Below, piece after piece: positions 1 to 5,970 of a stretch of 9,660 nucleotides of DNA. The first letter of the stretch is position 1, and the number at the start of each line of letters is the position of its first letter. The notes under the pieces were generated by a model. That model was not told the DNA's origin and made no database searches. It saw only the letters and a program-made list of their open reading frames with translations. This DNA comes from Archaeoglobaceae archaeon. Lineage in GTDB: Archaea > Halobacteriota > Archaeoglobi > Archaeoglobales > Archaeoglobaceae. Position numbers and translations under genes: made by a program. Location: NCBI GenBank assembly GCA_027016055.1, contig JALWBF010000038.1:4214-13873 (forward strand). The letters run 5' to 3'.

Positions 1-325
1 AAACGAGTATCAGGTAAACCCCGGCATGGAAGGGCCATGAGACATACCAGAGATCCCTCTTGTTCTGGAACATCCTCTTGATGAACAGCATCTCCTCGAG
101 CATCTCCTTAAGCTCATTCAGCTTATCGTGTTTCCTCTCCAACTGCCATATGTTCTGATGTTCAAAGAAACTACCACCGTGCTCATGCTCTGGCTCATGC
201 GGAACTGGATAAAGCTCCCATCTCAGATGGATGGGCATCGTTGCATATTTCACGAACTTCCAAAGCACAACTATAACGAAAATTGCAAACGCCAAATACG
301 AAGAGATTTGCAGTGGAGTTAACAT
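1..325 (-). CDS. NarI/TmcC/DsrM-like membrane cytochrome b subunit, 5' part only
   Basis: This is the N-terminal 108 residues of a minus-strand gene that leaves the window on the left. The start is the ATG at 325-323, five bases after a strong GGAGGTG; the ATG four bases upstream is in another frame and closes quickly. A membrane segment covers about residues 5-24. It is followed by MPIHLRWELYPVPHE, which I recognise from the respiratory nitrate reductase gamma (NarI) relatives that accompany HdrD-like subunits (TmcC, DsrM-type). A His/Glu-rich stretch and a charged helix (about residues 55-85) lead to W..SWPFHAGVYLIL, the start of the next membrane helix with a candidate heme-ligand His. Family knowledge: such subunits carry b hemes and exchange electrons with menaquinone. 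The partner, probably an HdrD/DsrK paralog, should lie to the left. It is not the DsrM of the operon at 4953, whose N-terminus is different. Confidence 0.8.
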   Translation of the reverse strand, partial: MLTPLQISSYLAFAIFVIVVLWKFVKYATMPIHLRWELYPVPHEPEHEHGGSFFEHQNIWQLERKHDKLNELKEMLEEMLFIKRMFQNKRDLWYVSWPFHAGVYLILV

Positions 326-364
326 TCATACACCTCCCTTTTTTGGGTTTTGTCATATTTTAAG

Positions 365-373
365 CTATATAAG
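365..373 (-). promoter_or_regulatory. candidate TATA box for the left-edge cytochrome b gene
   Basis: Read on the minus strand this is CTTATATAG. A start of transcription about 25 bases downstream, near 344, would give a leader of about 19 bases that just contains the Shine-Dalgarno sequence at 332-338. The surrounding region is very AT-rich, so a chance match is possible. Confidence 0.4.
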
Positions 374-396
374 ATTTTTTATTTCACTCATAATAA

Positions 397-431
397 TAGA
401 TTATAAGATAAAGTCTTCATATTATAATCTA
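397..431. repeat. perfect 10-bp inverted repeat, possible operator
   Basis: TAGATTATAA (397-406) and TTATAATCTA (422-431) are exact reverse complements separated by 15 bases. The pair lies between the divergent left-edge cytochrome b gene and the decayed DsrM-like gene, about 25 bases upstream of the minus-strand TATA candidate. That position would suit a dimeric regulator. Because both arms are almost pure A/T, chance is a real alternative. Confidence 0.4.
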
Positions 432-512
432 AAACCCCCGAACTGATTAATCAAAAATAATAATGCTTAAATTTGATAGGATAATAAGTATAAATTAAAA
501 TGAGGGAGGTAA

Positions 513-780
513 ATGGTAAAACTTGAATACTTTGTTGTTGGAGTTCTACCATACCCATACTACAGTATTTGCTTTGGGGCTATTGTATAAGCTCGTAAGA
601 TGGCAAACGTCTCCAAAACATCAATCGTAAGAGCTCTATCTATGTCCAGAGCAAATTAAGGAGCCGCTCAAGGAAGCATCAATACTTATAAAGAATAACC
701 TAAAAGTTTGGATTCAATGTCAGCTTAAACATTTAATCGGCAACACCGTTCTTGACTGGAATTTCAAATCTGAAAGTTGA
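513..780 (+). pseudogene. decayed DsrM/NarI-like cytochrome b gene (frameshift and in-frame stop)
   Basis: A GGGAGGT at 504-510 is followed by ATG at 513 and MVKLEYFVVGVLPY, which resembles the start of DsrM in this window (MSEILYIFYILPYIAF). That frame ends at TAA 588-590. The homology continues in the next frame from about 560: TVFALGLLYKLVRWQTSP, to compare with AFAIFIAGVIYRIINWAKSA in DsrM. This second frame has an in-frame TAA at 628-630, then continues as ELYLCPEQIKEPLKEA and stays open to TGA at 778-780. So there is one single-base shift between about 552 and 561, one nonsense codon, and truncation to about 88 codons against the 250-335 of intact relatives. The ribosome binding site is still good, which suggests recent decay. 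Alternatives are a short expressed peptide of 25 residues, or sequencing error; two independent lesions make error less likely. Beyond residue 60 I cannot align it with confidence. Confidence 0.7.
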
Positions 781-794
781 TTGCAGATAATCAA

Positions 795-815
795 GTTTAT
801 AAAAAATTTTTTATA
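795..815 (+). promoter_or_regulatory. AT palindrome with TATA box upstream of the CbiA/DsrN-like gene
   Basis: GTTTATAAAA at 795-804 is a TATA-like sequence; it runs into an exact 18-bp palindrome, TATAAAAAATTTTTTATA, at 798-815. Transcription from this box would start near 826 and give a leader of about 38 bases without a Shine-Dalgarno sequence. A second candidate, TTTTTAAG at 835-842, would place the start almost at the ATG at 864 and make the message leaderless, which fits the missing ribosome binding site better. Between 781 and 863 I see nothing else. Confidence 0.4.
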
Positions 816-863
816 TTTTTATCATTCAAAGCAGTTTTTAAGCCTAATCCAGATCAAACTTTG

Positions 864-2234
864 ATGGACATTCCAAGGGTGGTGATTGCCGGAATTAAAA
901 GCAAGATTGGAAAGACGATGGTTTCAATCGGTTTGATGAGAGCTTTAACAAATCGAGGTTACAAAGTCCAGCCGTATAAGATCGGTCCGGATTTCATCGA
1001 TCCGAGCTTTCACTACTTCGCAACGGGCAGATACTCCCGTAATCTTGATGATTTCATGCTTTCGAAAGTAGATCTGATCGAAACATTTGAAAGAAACTTT
1101 AGAGGGGCGGATATAGCGATCATAGAGGGAAAAACTGGATTATACGACTCTCATGACGGTGTTGATGAGAAGGGTAGCACCGCACATGTTGCCAAGATCC
1201 TTAAGGCTCCAGTAATTCTTATTGCAGATGTCGAGAGGATAAACAGGAGTATTGCCGCAATGCTCTTAGGCTACAAAATCTTCGATCCCGAAGTCGAAAT
1301 AAAGGGTGTTATCCTAAATAGGGTCGGAAATCCCAGACATGCGGTAAAGGTCAGGAATGCTGTCCAGAAGCTCGCGAAGATGAAGGTTTTAGGCTTGATT
1401 CCAAGAAAGGAAGGTATAAACATGCCATACAGACACTTAGGATTGATTCCGGCTCATGAGAGAGAAGAATTTGAGTATCTTTTCGACAGCCTCGCCGAAT
1501 TGATAGAAAAGCACGTCGATGTAGATAAAATCGTGGAGATAGCCCAAAAGGCTCCAGAGCTTGAAGCTGTTGAGAGCAATCCAATATTCGAACCCTCAAA
1601 TAGAGATATTACAATTGGAGTTATCAGGGACAAGCCCTTCTCGTTCTATTATCAAGACAACATTGACGCCCTTTCTGCAAAAGCCAAAATTACAATTATA
1701 GACTCACTTAAGGACAAAAAACTGCCAGAGATCGATGCTCTCTACATAGGCGGAGGATTTCCGGAAGTCTTTGCCGAAGAACTTGAAAGGAACGTATCTT
1801 TACGGAAGGATATTTACGAATTCTGCGATTCCGGAAAACCAGTCTACGCGGAATGTGGGGGTTTGATGTTTTTAGGAGAAAGCATAATTACCGAAAACGG
1901 AGAGTTCGAGATGGTGGGATTTCTGCCATTCAAAACAGAGATGCATAGGAGATTCCAAGCCTTGGGATACTGCATTTACAAAGCCGTAAAGCCCAATATT
2001 ATTAGTAGAAAAGGCGACACCGTAATCGGGCACGAGTTTCACTATTCGAAGGTAATTCCAACTGGCAAATTAGAATTCGCGTATAAGGTTAGGAGAGGAA
2101 GGGGTATCGATGGCAAACACGATGGGGTTATAAAAAAGAATACGCTCGCAAACTACATTCACGTCCATGTTCTGTCTTATCCAGCTATGGTAAGGAGGTT
2201 CGTAGAATTTGCAAGATCACAGAAAAGTGGATGA
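864..2234 (+). CDS. dsrN: CbiA-family glutamine-dependent amidotransferase, probable siroheme amidase DsrN
   Basis: The product has 456 residues, the usual size for CobB/CbiA. Residues 1-240 form the dethiobiotin-synthetase-like ATPase: P-loop GIKSKIGKT (10-18), KIGPDFIDPSFH (39-50), GRYSRNLDDFML (55-65). Residues about 250-440 form a class I glutamine amidotransferase with the nucleophile Cys331 in AECGGLMFL, plus GHEFHYS (389-395) and the His region YIHVHVLSYP (431-440). Family knowledge: CbiA amidates the a and c side chains of cobyrinate, CfbB does so for Ni-sirohydrochlorin, and DsrN is proposed to amidate siroheme for DsrAB. The neighbourhood of dsrC and dsrOPMKJ makes me prefer DsrN; this is inference. 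Residues 89-98 read EGKTGLYDSH where CbiA normally has EGVMGLYDG, consistent with a paralog that has another substrate. The frame is open back to a TTG at 777, but those 29 codons are AT-rich and unlike the family; ATG 864 puts RVVIAG at the proper N-terminus. No ribosome binding site is visible. Confidence 0.85.
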   Translation: MDIPRVVIAGIKSKIGKTMVSIGLMRALTNRGYKVQPYKIGPDFIDPSFHYFATGRYSRNLDDFMLSKVDLIETFERNFRGADIAIIEGKTGLYDSHDGVDEKGSTAHVAKILKAPVILIADVERINRSIAAMLLGYKIFDPEVEIKGVILNRVGNPRHAVKVRNAVQKLAKMKVLGLIPRKEGINMPYRHLGLIPAHEREEFEYLFDSLAELIEKHVDVDKIVEIAQKAPELEAVESNPIFEPSNRDITIGVIRDKPFSFYYQDNIDALSAKAKITIIDSLKDKKLPEIDALYIGGGFPEVFAEELERNVSLRKDIYEFCDSGKPVYAECGGLMFLGESIITENGEFEMVGFLPFKTEMHRRFQALGYCIYKAVKPNIISRKGDTVIGHEFHYSKVIPTGKLEFAYKVRRGRGIDGKHDGVIKKNTLANYIHVHVLSYPAMVRRFVEFARSQKSG

Positions 2235-2250
2235 TCATGCCCAGATGATC
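2233..2250 (+). repeat. small hairpin at the dsrN stop codon
   Basis: GATCAT (2233-2238) and ATGATC (2245-2250) pair perfectly around a six-base loop. The stem overlaps the TGA of the upstream gene and is followed by TATTAAAATA rather than a T-run. It is weak at thermophile temperatures, so a terminator role is doubtful. Confidence 0.25.
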
Positions 2251-2283
2251 TATTAAAATACGGGTTACAAATCCACGTTAGGT

Positions 2284-2302
2284 CAAAAATAATAAAATAT
2301 AA
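2284..2302 (-). terminator. T-rich transcription terminator of dsrC
   Basis: Downstream of the dsrC stop the minus strand reads TATATTTTATTATTTTTG, an oligo-T-rich tract of the kind at which archaeal RNA polymerase ends. The 89-base gap between the convergent dsrN and dsrC genes contains nothing else clear. Confidence 0.45.
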
Positions 2303-2323
2303 TGGTAATAAATGTGCACGAAG

Positions 2324-2668
2324 TTAGACACAGCCTGTTGGCTTGGGCAAACCAGCAATTCTACAAGCGTCCTTAGCCGGACCTTGCGGGAATAGCTTAT
2401 AAATGTACTGCAAGTCGCAGTTGGGGTTTACTTCCTTCTTACAATGCTTCACAAGCATTCTAATTGGTGGCGCAACACCGTACTTCAAGAAGTAGTCTCT
2501 AATGTATTTTATAATTTTCCAGTGCTCCTCCGTCAACTCAATAGCGGGTCCAAATCTTGTGTCTTTAGCCAAAGCCTCAGCAACTTCCTCGTCCCATTCC
2601 TCCCAGTCCTGCAGAAAACCGTCCTCATCAAGCTTAAGCTTCTTTCCTTTTACTTCGAGTTCTGGCAT
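2324..2668 (-). CDS. dsrC: DsrC, sulfur-carrier protein of dissimilatory sulfite reduction
   Basis: A 114-residue protein of the DsrC/TusE family. The flexible C-terminal arm reads KDACRIAGLPKPTGCV: CysB is residue 102 and CysA is the penultimate residue 113, eleven apart. Both are needed for true DsrC function and are not both kept in TusE/RspA relatives. Family knowledge: DsrC is the cytoplasmic co-substrate of DsrAB; it leaves as a trisulfide bridging the two cysteines and is thought to be reduced by DsrK of DsrMKJOP. Other family features are FLQDWEEWDEEVAEALA (18-34), LTEEHWKIIKYIRDYF (45-60) and the helix-turn-helix-like GVAPPIRMLVKHC (64-76). The start is ATG 2668, four bases after GGGGGTGA; an ATG four bases upstream is out of frame. 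The gene stands alone and diverges from dsrOPMKJ, so the two units may share control. Confidence 0.96.
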   Translation of the reverse strand: MPELEVKGKKLKLDEDGFLQDWEEWDEEVAEALAKDTRFGPAIELTEEHWKIIKYIRDYFLKYGVAPPIRMLVKHCKKEVNPNCDLQYIYKLFPQGPAKDACRIAGLPKPTGCV

Positions 2669-2703
2669 TCATTCACCCCCACTATTTAAAACCGGTTACT
2701 CGC

Positions 2704-2712
2704 ATAAATAAT
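2704..2712 (-). promoter_or_regulatory. candidate dsrC promoter (TATA box)
   Basis: Minus strand ATTATTTAT, preceded by ACCGTAA as a possible BRE. A start about 25 bases on, near 2682, would leave a short leader carrying the Shine-Dalgarno sequence at 2673-2680. An eight-base palindrome AACCGGTT (2690-2697) lies between the TATA box and the expected start. A second AT-rich box at 2684-2690 is too close to the ATG. Confidence 0.45.
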
Positions 2713-2730
2713 TTACGGTATTTGTCTATT

Positions 2731-2744
2731 TCGATTCCAATCGA
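2731..2744. promoter_or_regulatory. palindrome between divergent TATA boxes, candidate operator
   Basis: TCGATTCCAATCGA is a perfect palindrome of two six-base arms around CC. It is more GC-containing than its surroundings and lies between the dsrC TATA candidate (2704-2712, minus) and the plus-strand TATA candidate (2752-2763). A factor bound here could act on both transcription units. The function is inferred from position only. Confidence 0.45.
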
Positions 2745-2751
2745 TCTTAGC

Positions 2752-2763
2752 TTTTATAAATTA
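2752..2763 (+). promoter_or_regulatory. candidate distal promoter of dsrOPMKJ (TATA box)
   Basis: TTTTATAAATTA is the best-looking plus-strand TATA box in the dsrC-dsrO gap. Transcription would begin near 2785 and give a leader of about 175 bases. Boxes closer to dsrO (around 2838-2850 and 2933-2940) are weaker or leave no room for the Shine-Dalgarno sequence. Confidence 0.4.
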
Positions 2764-2847
2764 TTAACTCATTGGTAAGTTCAAATCTCCCATGCGGAAC
2801 TTCGTAAAACCTAAATTTGACTAATTAAAAAACCAAAAAATTAATAA

Positions 2848-2862
2848 ATTCTAAATTAGAAT
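2848..2862. repeat. 15-base palindrome upstream of dsrO
   Basis: ATTCTAAATTAGAAT consists of two seven-base arms around a central A. It is about 100 bases upstream of dsrO, inside the leader if the distal promoter is used, or beside the promoter if the AT-rich box at 2838-2850 is used. An operator role is possible but not shown. Confidence 0.35.
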
Positions 2863-2915
2863 GGGACGGGGAAAAAGAACAAAATCTTTGGAGTTTACAC
2901 AAATGGGGGTCTAAA

Positions 2916-2963
2916 ATGAGACGAAAAATCAGTTTTAAGTTTAAGAAGGGGGTATATGTATGA
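2916..2963 (+). CDS. possible 15-residue leader peptide coupled to dsrO
   Basis: GGGGGT at 2905-2910 is followed after five bases by ATG and an open frame MRRKISFKFKKGVYV that ends in TGA at 2961-2963, so that its stop overlaps the dsrO start as ATGA. The peptide is strongly basic. The layout suits translational coupling. Against it, dsrO has its own ribosome binding site (AAGGGGGT) inside this frame, and such short frames occur by chance. No homolog is known to me. Confidence 0.3.
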   Translation: MRRKISFKFKKGVYV

Positions 2964-3748
2964 TCTCCAGACGTAAATTTCTGGTATTAGTCACAGCAGG
3001 TGCAGCAACAATCGCAACGGGTAAAGCGTTATCACTTGGCGAGGAAAAGGAAAAGTATACAAGTGAGCTATCGGAATACAAGTGGGGCATGGTTATCGAT
3101 GTGGACAAGTGCACAAAATGCGTCACAGAGATCATGAAGAAGGAAGGTATCGACGATATCGAGAAGGTCAGACCGCCATGCATAGTTGAATGTGATAAAG
3201 CCAACAACGTGCCGCAGAGCGACAAATACTACTACAGCCTCATAAGGCTATATATGGTTAAGGAAACTGAAGATGCGAATCCCCTCGTGTTTCCGGTGAT
3301 GTGTCAGGAATGCGAACATCCTGCATGCGTTGAAGTTTGCTTAACTCAAGCAAGTTACAAGAGGGAGGACGGAATAATCGTCATAGACTTACACAGATGC
3401 ATAGGATGCAGGTATTGCATGATAGCCTGTCCATACAACGCGAGAAGGTTCCTATGGGAGGATCCCAAAGAACTGCTGAAGGTCGTGAACCCGGAGGCTC
3501 CAGTAAGGAAGCACGGAGTAGTTATGAAGTGCGAGTTCTGTCTTTGGAAGATAGACAGAGAAAGGGCAGAAAACAAGGAACCAAAACCGGTCTGTGTTGA
3601 AGCTTGCCCATACAACGCATTGATATTCGGCAACTTGAAGGATCCGAACAGCGAGATTTCTAAGATATTGAAGACTTCGAAGGTCTTAACCTTGAGAGCC
3701 TACTTGGGAACCAATCCTAAGGTTAAGTATAAGTTGTGGGGTGATTGA
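2960..3748 (+). CDS. dsrO: DsrO (HmeA-like), Tat-exported iron-sulfur subunit of DsrMKJOP
   Basis: A 262-residue ferredoxin-like subunit. The N-terminus MISRRKFLVLVTAGAATIAT has the twin-arginine motif SRRKFL (3-8) and a hydrophobic stretch, so the protein is exported folded. Sixteen cysteines form four [4Fe-4S] sites: C51/C54/C74/C78, C115/C118/C123/C127, C147/C150/C153/C157 and C191/C194/C212/C216, with the typical CIGCRYCMIACPYNARRF. Family knowledge: DsrO works on the outer face with DsrJ and passes electrons to or from the NrfD-like DsrP, as in PsrB/PsrC-type modules. ATG 2960 lies six bases after AAGGGGGT. It is the first gene of a tight operon; the next start is two bases after its stop. 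The order O-P-M-K-J matches the Archaeoglobus Hme operon and not the bacterial M-K-J-O-P. Confidence 0.94.
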   Translation: MISRRKFLVLVTAGAATIATGKALSLGEEKEKYTSELSEYKWGMVIDVDKCTKCVTEIMKKEGIDDIEKVRPPCIVECDKANNVPQSDKYYYSLIRLYMVKETEDANPLVFPVMCQECEHPACVEVCLTQASYKREDGIIVIDLHRCIGCRYCMIACPYNARRFLWEDPKELLKVVNPEAPVRKHGVVMKCEFCLWKIDRERAENKEPKPVCVEACPYNALIFGNLKDPNSEISKILKTSKVLTLRAYLGTNPKVKYKLWGD

Positions 3749-3750
3749 CG

Positions 3751-4953
3751 ATGGGTGTGGAAGTTCCGAAAATAGATTTCAAGAAGATTGACGGCTCATC
3801 ACCCGGATACTATGCCATCTGTGCCATATGGCTTATCATCTGTCTTATCGGTGTTTACGCTTACTATCTGCAGTGGATACACGGTGAGCAGTTGACTGGT
3901 TTGAACAACCAAGTTCCATGGGGATTCGGAATCGCCGCTGTCTGTTATTTGATAGGTGCAAGCGCTGGTTCTCTAATAGTATCAGCACTGTCAGGAGTCT
4001 TTGAAAAGGAGGAGTTCAAAATATTCTCAAGGAGTGCAGCGTTCTTTGCTGCTGCCATGATTGTTGCGGCTATGGGTGCCATCTTCACGGACATCGGTAA
4101 CCCAGCCAACAGCATAAACTTCCTAATTCACTTCAACCCGACATCGATCTTCTCATGGAACGCATTTCTGTATTCAAGCTACTTCGTTGTTTGTGTAGTA
4201 TACCTGCTGGCGCAGTTTGAAGATAAAAAGTTCCTAACGAGATGCATAGCTGTATTCGCGGTAGGTTGGGCAGTTCTGGTTCACAGCGGTACTGGAGGTA
4301 TCGTCGGTTTCGTATACTCAAACGACTTCTACCACTCATCGCTTACACCTCCGCTGTTCATAGTTTCAGCTATTGCAAGCGGTTTGGGTTTACTGATACC
4401 GACATACATCCTAACATTCAAGTGGACTAAGAGAGAATACGACCTCGATCTCCTCTGGACGCTGACTAAGATCATGGGTGCAATGGTGATCCTGCTGATC
4501 TACTGCTTCATCGTCGAAGGATTCGAGAAGGGTTACATGCCCGCAAGCCATGAAGCCTTCCTGAGAATGATAACCAGCCCCGAGACGCCGGAAGTATACG
4601 TCTACTGGATCGGACAGATTGGTCTAATGCTCCTAGCTTTGGCTATAATGCTCAGCCCGTTCAGAAAGAGAGAGTGGGCGATAATGACCGCAAGCTTACT
4701 CGTCGCTGTTGCGGTGTTCTGCGAAAGATACACGTTGATCGTCCCGGGACTGTCATACCCATACGAGATACTCCCGGGATACGAGGTCGTCAAGCCGTTC
4801 CATATAGTGCCATACTACCCAAGCTGGACTGAGTGGGCGATCGTTTTAGGATTGTTTGCTGGAGCATACTTGGCTTACTGTATTGGTATAAAGATATTCG
4901 CACTTCTTCCAGAAAAAGCCGTGAAAATTGAGAAAGGAGAGGTGAGGAAGTGA
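3751..4953 (+). CDS. dsrP: DsrP (HmeB-like), NrfD/PsrC-family quinone-interacting membrane subunit
   Basis: A 400-residue integral membrane protein with about ten hydrophobic segments (roughly 21-41, 58-82, 94-115, 137-156, 164-183, 199-222, 238-257, 284-302, 309-328, 361-383). The GASAGS motif (69-74) in the second segment and the late ERYTLIVPGLSYPYEILPG region (325-343) are typical of the NrfD/DsrP group. Family knowledge: it holds a quinone site and partners the iron-sulfur subunit DsrO. I chose ATG 3751 with GGGGTGA (3738-3744) six bases upstream; a TTG two codons earlier would touch the Shine-Dalgarno sequence. Its stop overlaps the dsrM start by one base (TGATG), which points to coupled translation. 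No frameshift or truncation is seen. Confidence 0.93.
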   Translation: MGVEVPKIDFKKIDGSSPGYYAICAIWLIICLIGVYAYYLQWIHGEQLTGLNNQVPWGFGIAAVCYLIGASAGSLIVSALSGVFEKEEFKIFSRSAAFFAAAMIVAAMGAIFTDIGNPANSINFLIHFNPTSIFSWNAFLYSSYFVVCVVYLLAQFEDKKFLTRCIAVFAVGWAVLVHSGTGGIVGFVYSNDFYHSSLTPPLFIVSAIASGLGLLIPTYILTFKWTKREYDLDLLWTLTKIMGAMVILLIYCFIVEGFEKGYMPASHEAFLRMITSPETPEVYVYWIGQIGLMLLALAIMLSPFRKREWAIMTASLLVAVAVFCERYTLIVPGLSYPYEILPGYEVVKPFHIVPYYPSWTEWAIVLGLFAGAYLAYCIGIKIFALLPEKAVKIEKGEVRK

Positions 4954-5960
4954 TGAGCGAAATATTGTATATCTTTTATATTTTGCCCTACATAGCGTTT
5001 GCAATATTCATTGCTGGCGTGATATACAGGATAATCAACTGGGCTAAAAGTGCAGTTCCACTGAAAGTTCCAACAACGGCTGGTCAGCAACCCTCATTTA
5101 AATTCATAAGAAGAACTTGGGTGGACAAGATAGATTCTCCATCAAACAAGTTCTGGGCATTCGTCAGGATGTTATTTGAGGTCTTCCTGTTCAGAAGCCT
5201 CTTCAGAAATACAAAGTATTACGTTGAAAAGGGTGGCAAAAACGCCGACACGAGATGGCTTTGGTTGTTCGCAATGCTGTTCCACTACTCGTTGCTGATA
5301 ATAGTCATAAGACACCTAAGGTTCTTCACAAACCCAACACCAAAGTTCGTAAGCATGATAGAGTATCTCGACGGGCTGGTAGGTGTGGCAATAGTTCCAC
5401 CGCTACTGATGACCGGAGTTCTAGCATTGGTTGCACTTGCATTCCTCTGGGGCAGAAGGATATTCTTAGCCAAGGAAAGAAGCATATCTCTGCCATCTGA
5501 CCACCTGATACTCTTCTTCATGGCGGTGATACTTGTCAGCGGACTACTGCTAAGATACGTCGTCAAGGTCGACCTCAGCTACGTCAAGATGTTTGCTCTC
5601 AGCATCATAACGTTCCATCCGCCAAGTCCGGAAGTGCTGAACAACCTCCACTGGCTGTTCCTGATACACTTCACATTCGTATGCATAACCATTGCATACC
5701 TGCCGTTCAGCAAGGTAATGCACTTTGCTGGCGTTTGGTTCAGCCCGACGAGAAACATGCCGAACGACAACAGAATGAGAAGACACGTCAACCCATGGGA
5801 TCCGAATCCAGAAGTTCCTATACTTGCGAGGGTTGGTATAGTGGTGGATGGGCAGGTATTTAAATCCAAGAAACTCGACTGGAACACGTATTACGAGATG
5901 TATAAGGATCAGCTCGATGAGATTGCTGAGAATAACTACGTGCTTAAGCCCGAGTTGTGA
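4953..5960 (+). CDS. dsrM: DsrM (HmeC-like), membrane cytochrome b subunit
   Basis: A 335-residue NarI-related protein with five or six membrane segments (about 5-27, 102-122, 143-167, 185-203, 232-255). Histidines placed for b-heme ligation are H111 and H121 (FHYSLLIIVIRHL) and H239 and H257 (LIHFTFVCITIAYLPFSKVMHF). Family knowledge: DsrM oxidises menaquinol and passes electrons to DsrK. After the last segment comes a soluble tail of about 70 residues with GVWFSPTRNMPNDNR and NPWDPNPEVP, typical for DsrM. ATG 4953 follows GAGGTGA by about seven bases; the GTG one codon earlier is less likely. The gene overlaps dsrP by one base and is ten bases from dsrK. The first 40 residues resemble the decayed gene at 513-780. 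Confidence 0.94.
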   Translation: MSEILYIFYILPYIAFAIFIAGVIYRIINWAKSAVPLKVPTTAGQQPSFKFIRRTWVDKIDSPSNKFWAFVRMLFEVFLFRSLFRNTKYYVEKGGKNADTRWLWLFAMLFHYSLLIIVIRHLRFFTNPTPKFVSMIEYLDGLVGVAIVPPLLMTGVLALVALAFLWGRRIFLAKERSISLPSDHLILFFMAVILVSGLLLRYVVKVDLSYVKMFALSIITFHPPSPEVLNNLHWLFLIHFTFVCITIAYLPFSKVMHFAGVWFSPTRNMPNDNRMRRHVNPWDPNPEVPILARVGIVVDGQVFKSKKLDWNTYYEMYKDQLDEIAENNYVLKPEL

Positions 5961-5970
5961 GGTGGTTTGA

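Noticed and set aside
128..322. Plus-strand open frame opposite the left-edge cytochrome b gene
   Set aside because: The opposite strand encodes a recognisable membrane protein with a strong ribosome binding site; this frame has no such support.
451..463. TCAAAAATAATAA repeated at 2283-2295
   Set aside because: Thirteen low-complexity A/T-rich bases in two intergenic regions are expected by chance.
777..863. N-terminal extension of the DsrN-like protein from a TTG
   Set aside because: The 29 extra codons are AT-rich, contain promoter-like sequence and are absent from CbiA-type proteins, which begin directly before the P-loop strand.
2775..2791. TTCAAATC resembling the T-loop of a tRNA
   Set aside because: The flanking bases do not form a T-stem, and no acceptor, D or anticodon arm can be built around it.
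2777..2802. AAGTTC/GAACTT inverted repeat with a 14-base spacer downstream of the plus-strand TATA box
   Set aside because: Only six base pairs with a long loop, and the first arm would lie upstream of the predicted transcript start.
3745..3750. TTG start two codons before dsrP ATG 3751
   Set aside because: It would directly abut the GGGGTGA Shine-Dalgarno sequence; the ATG has normal spacing.
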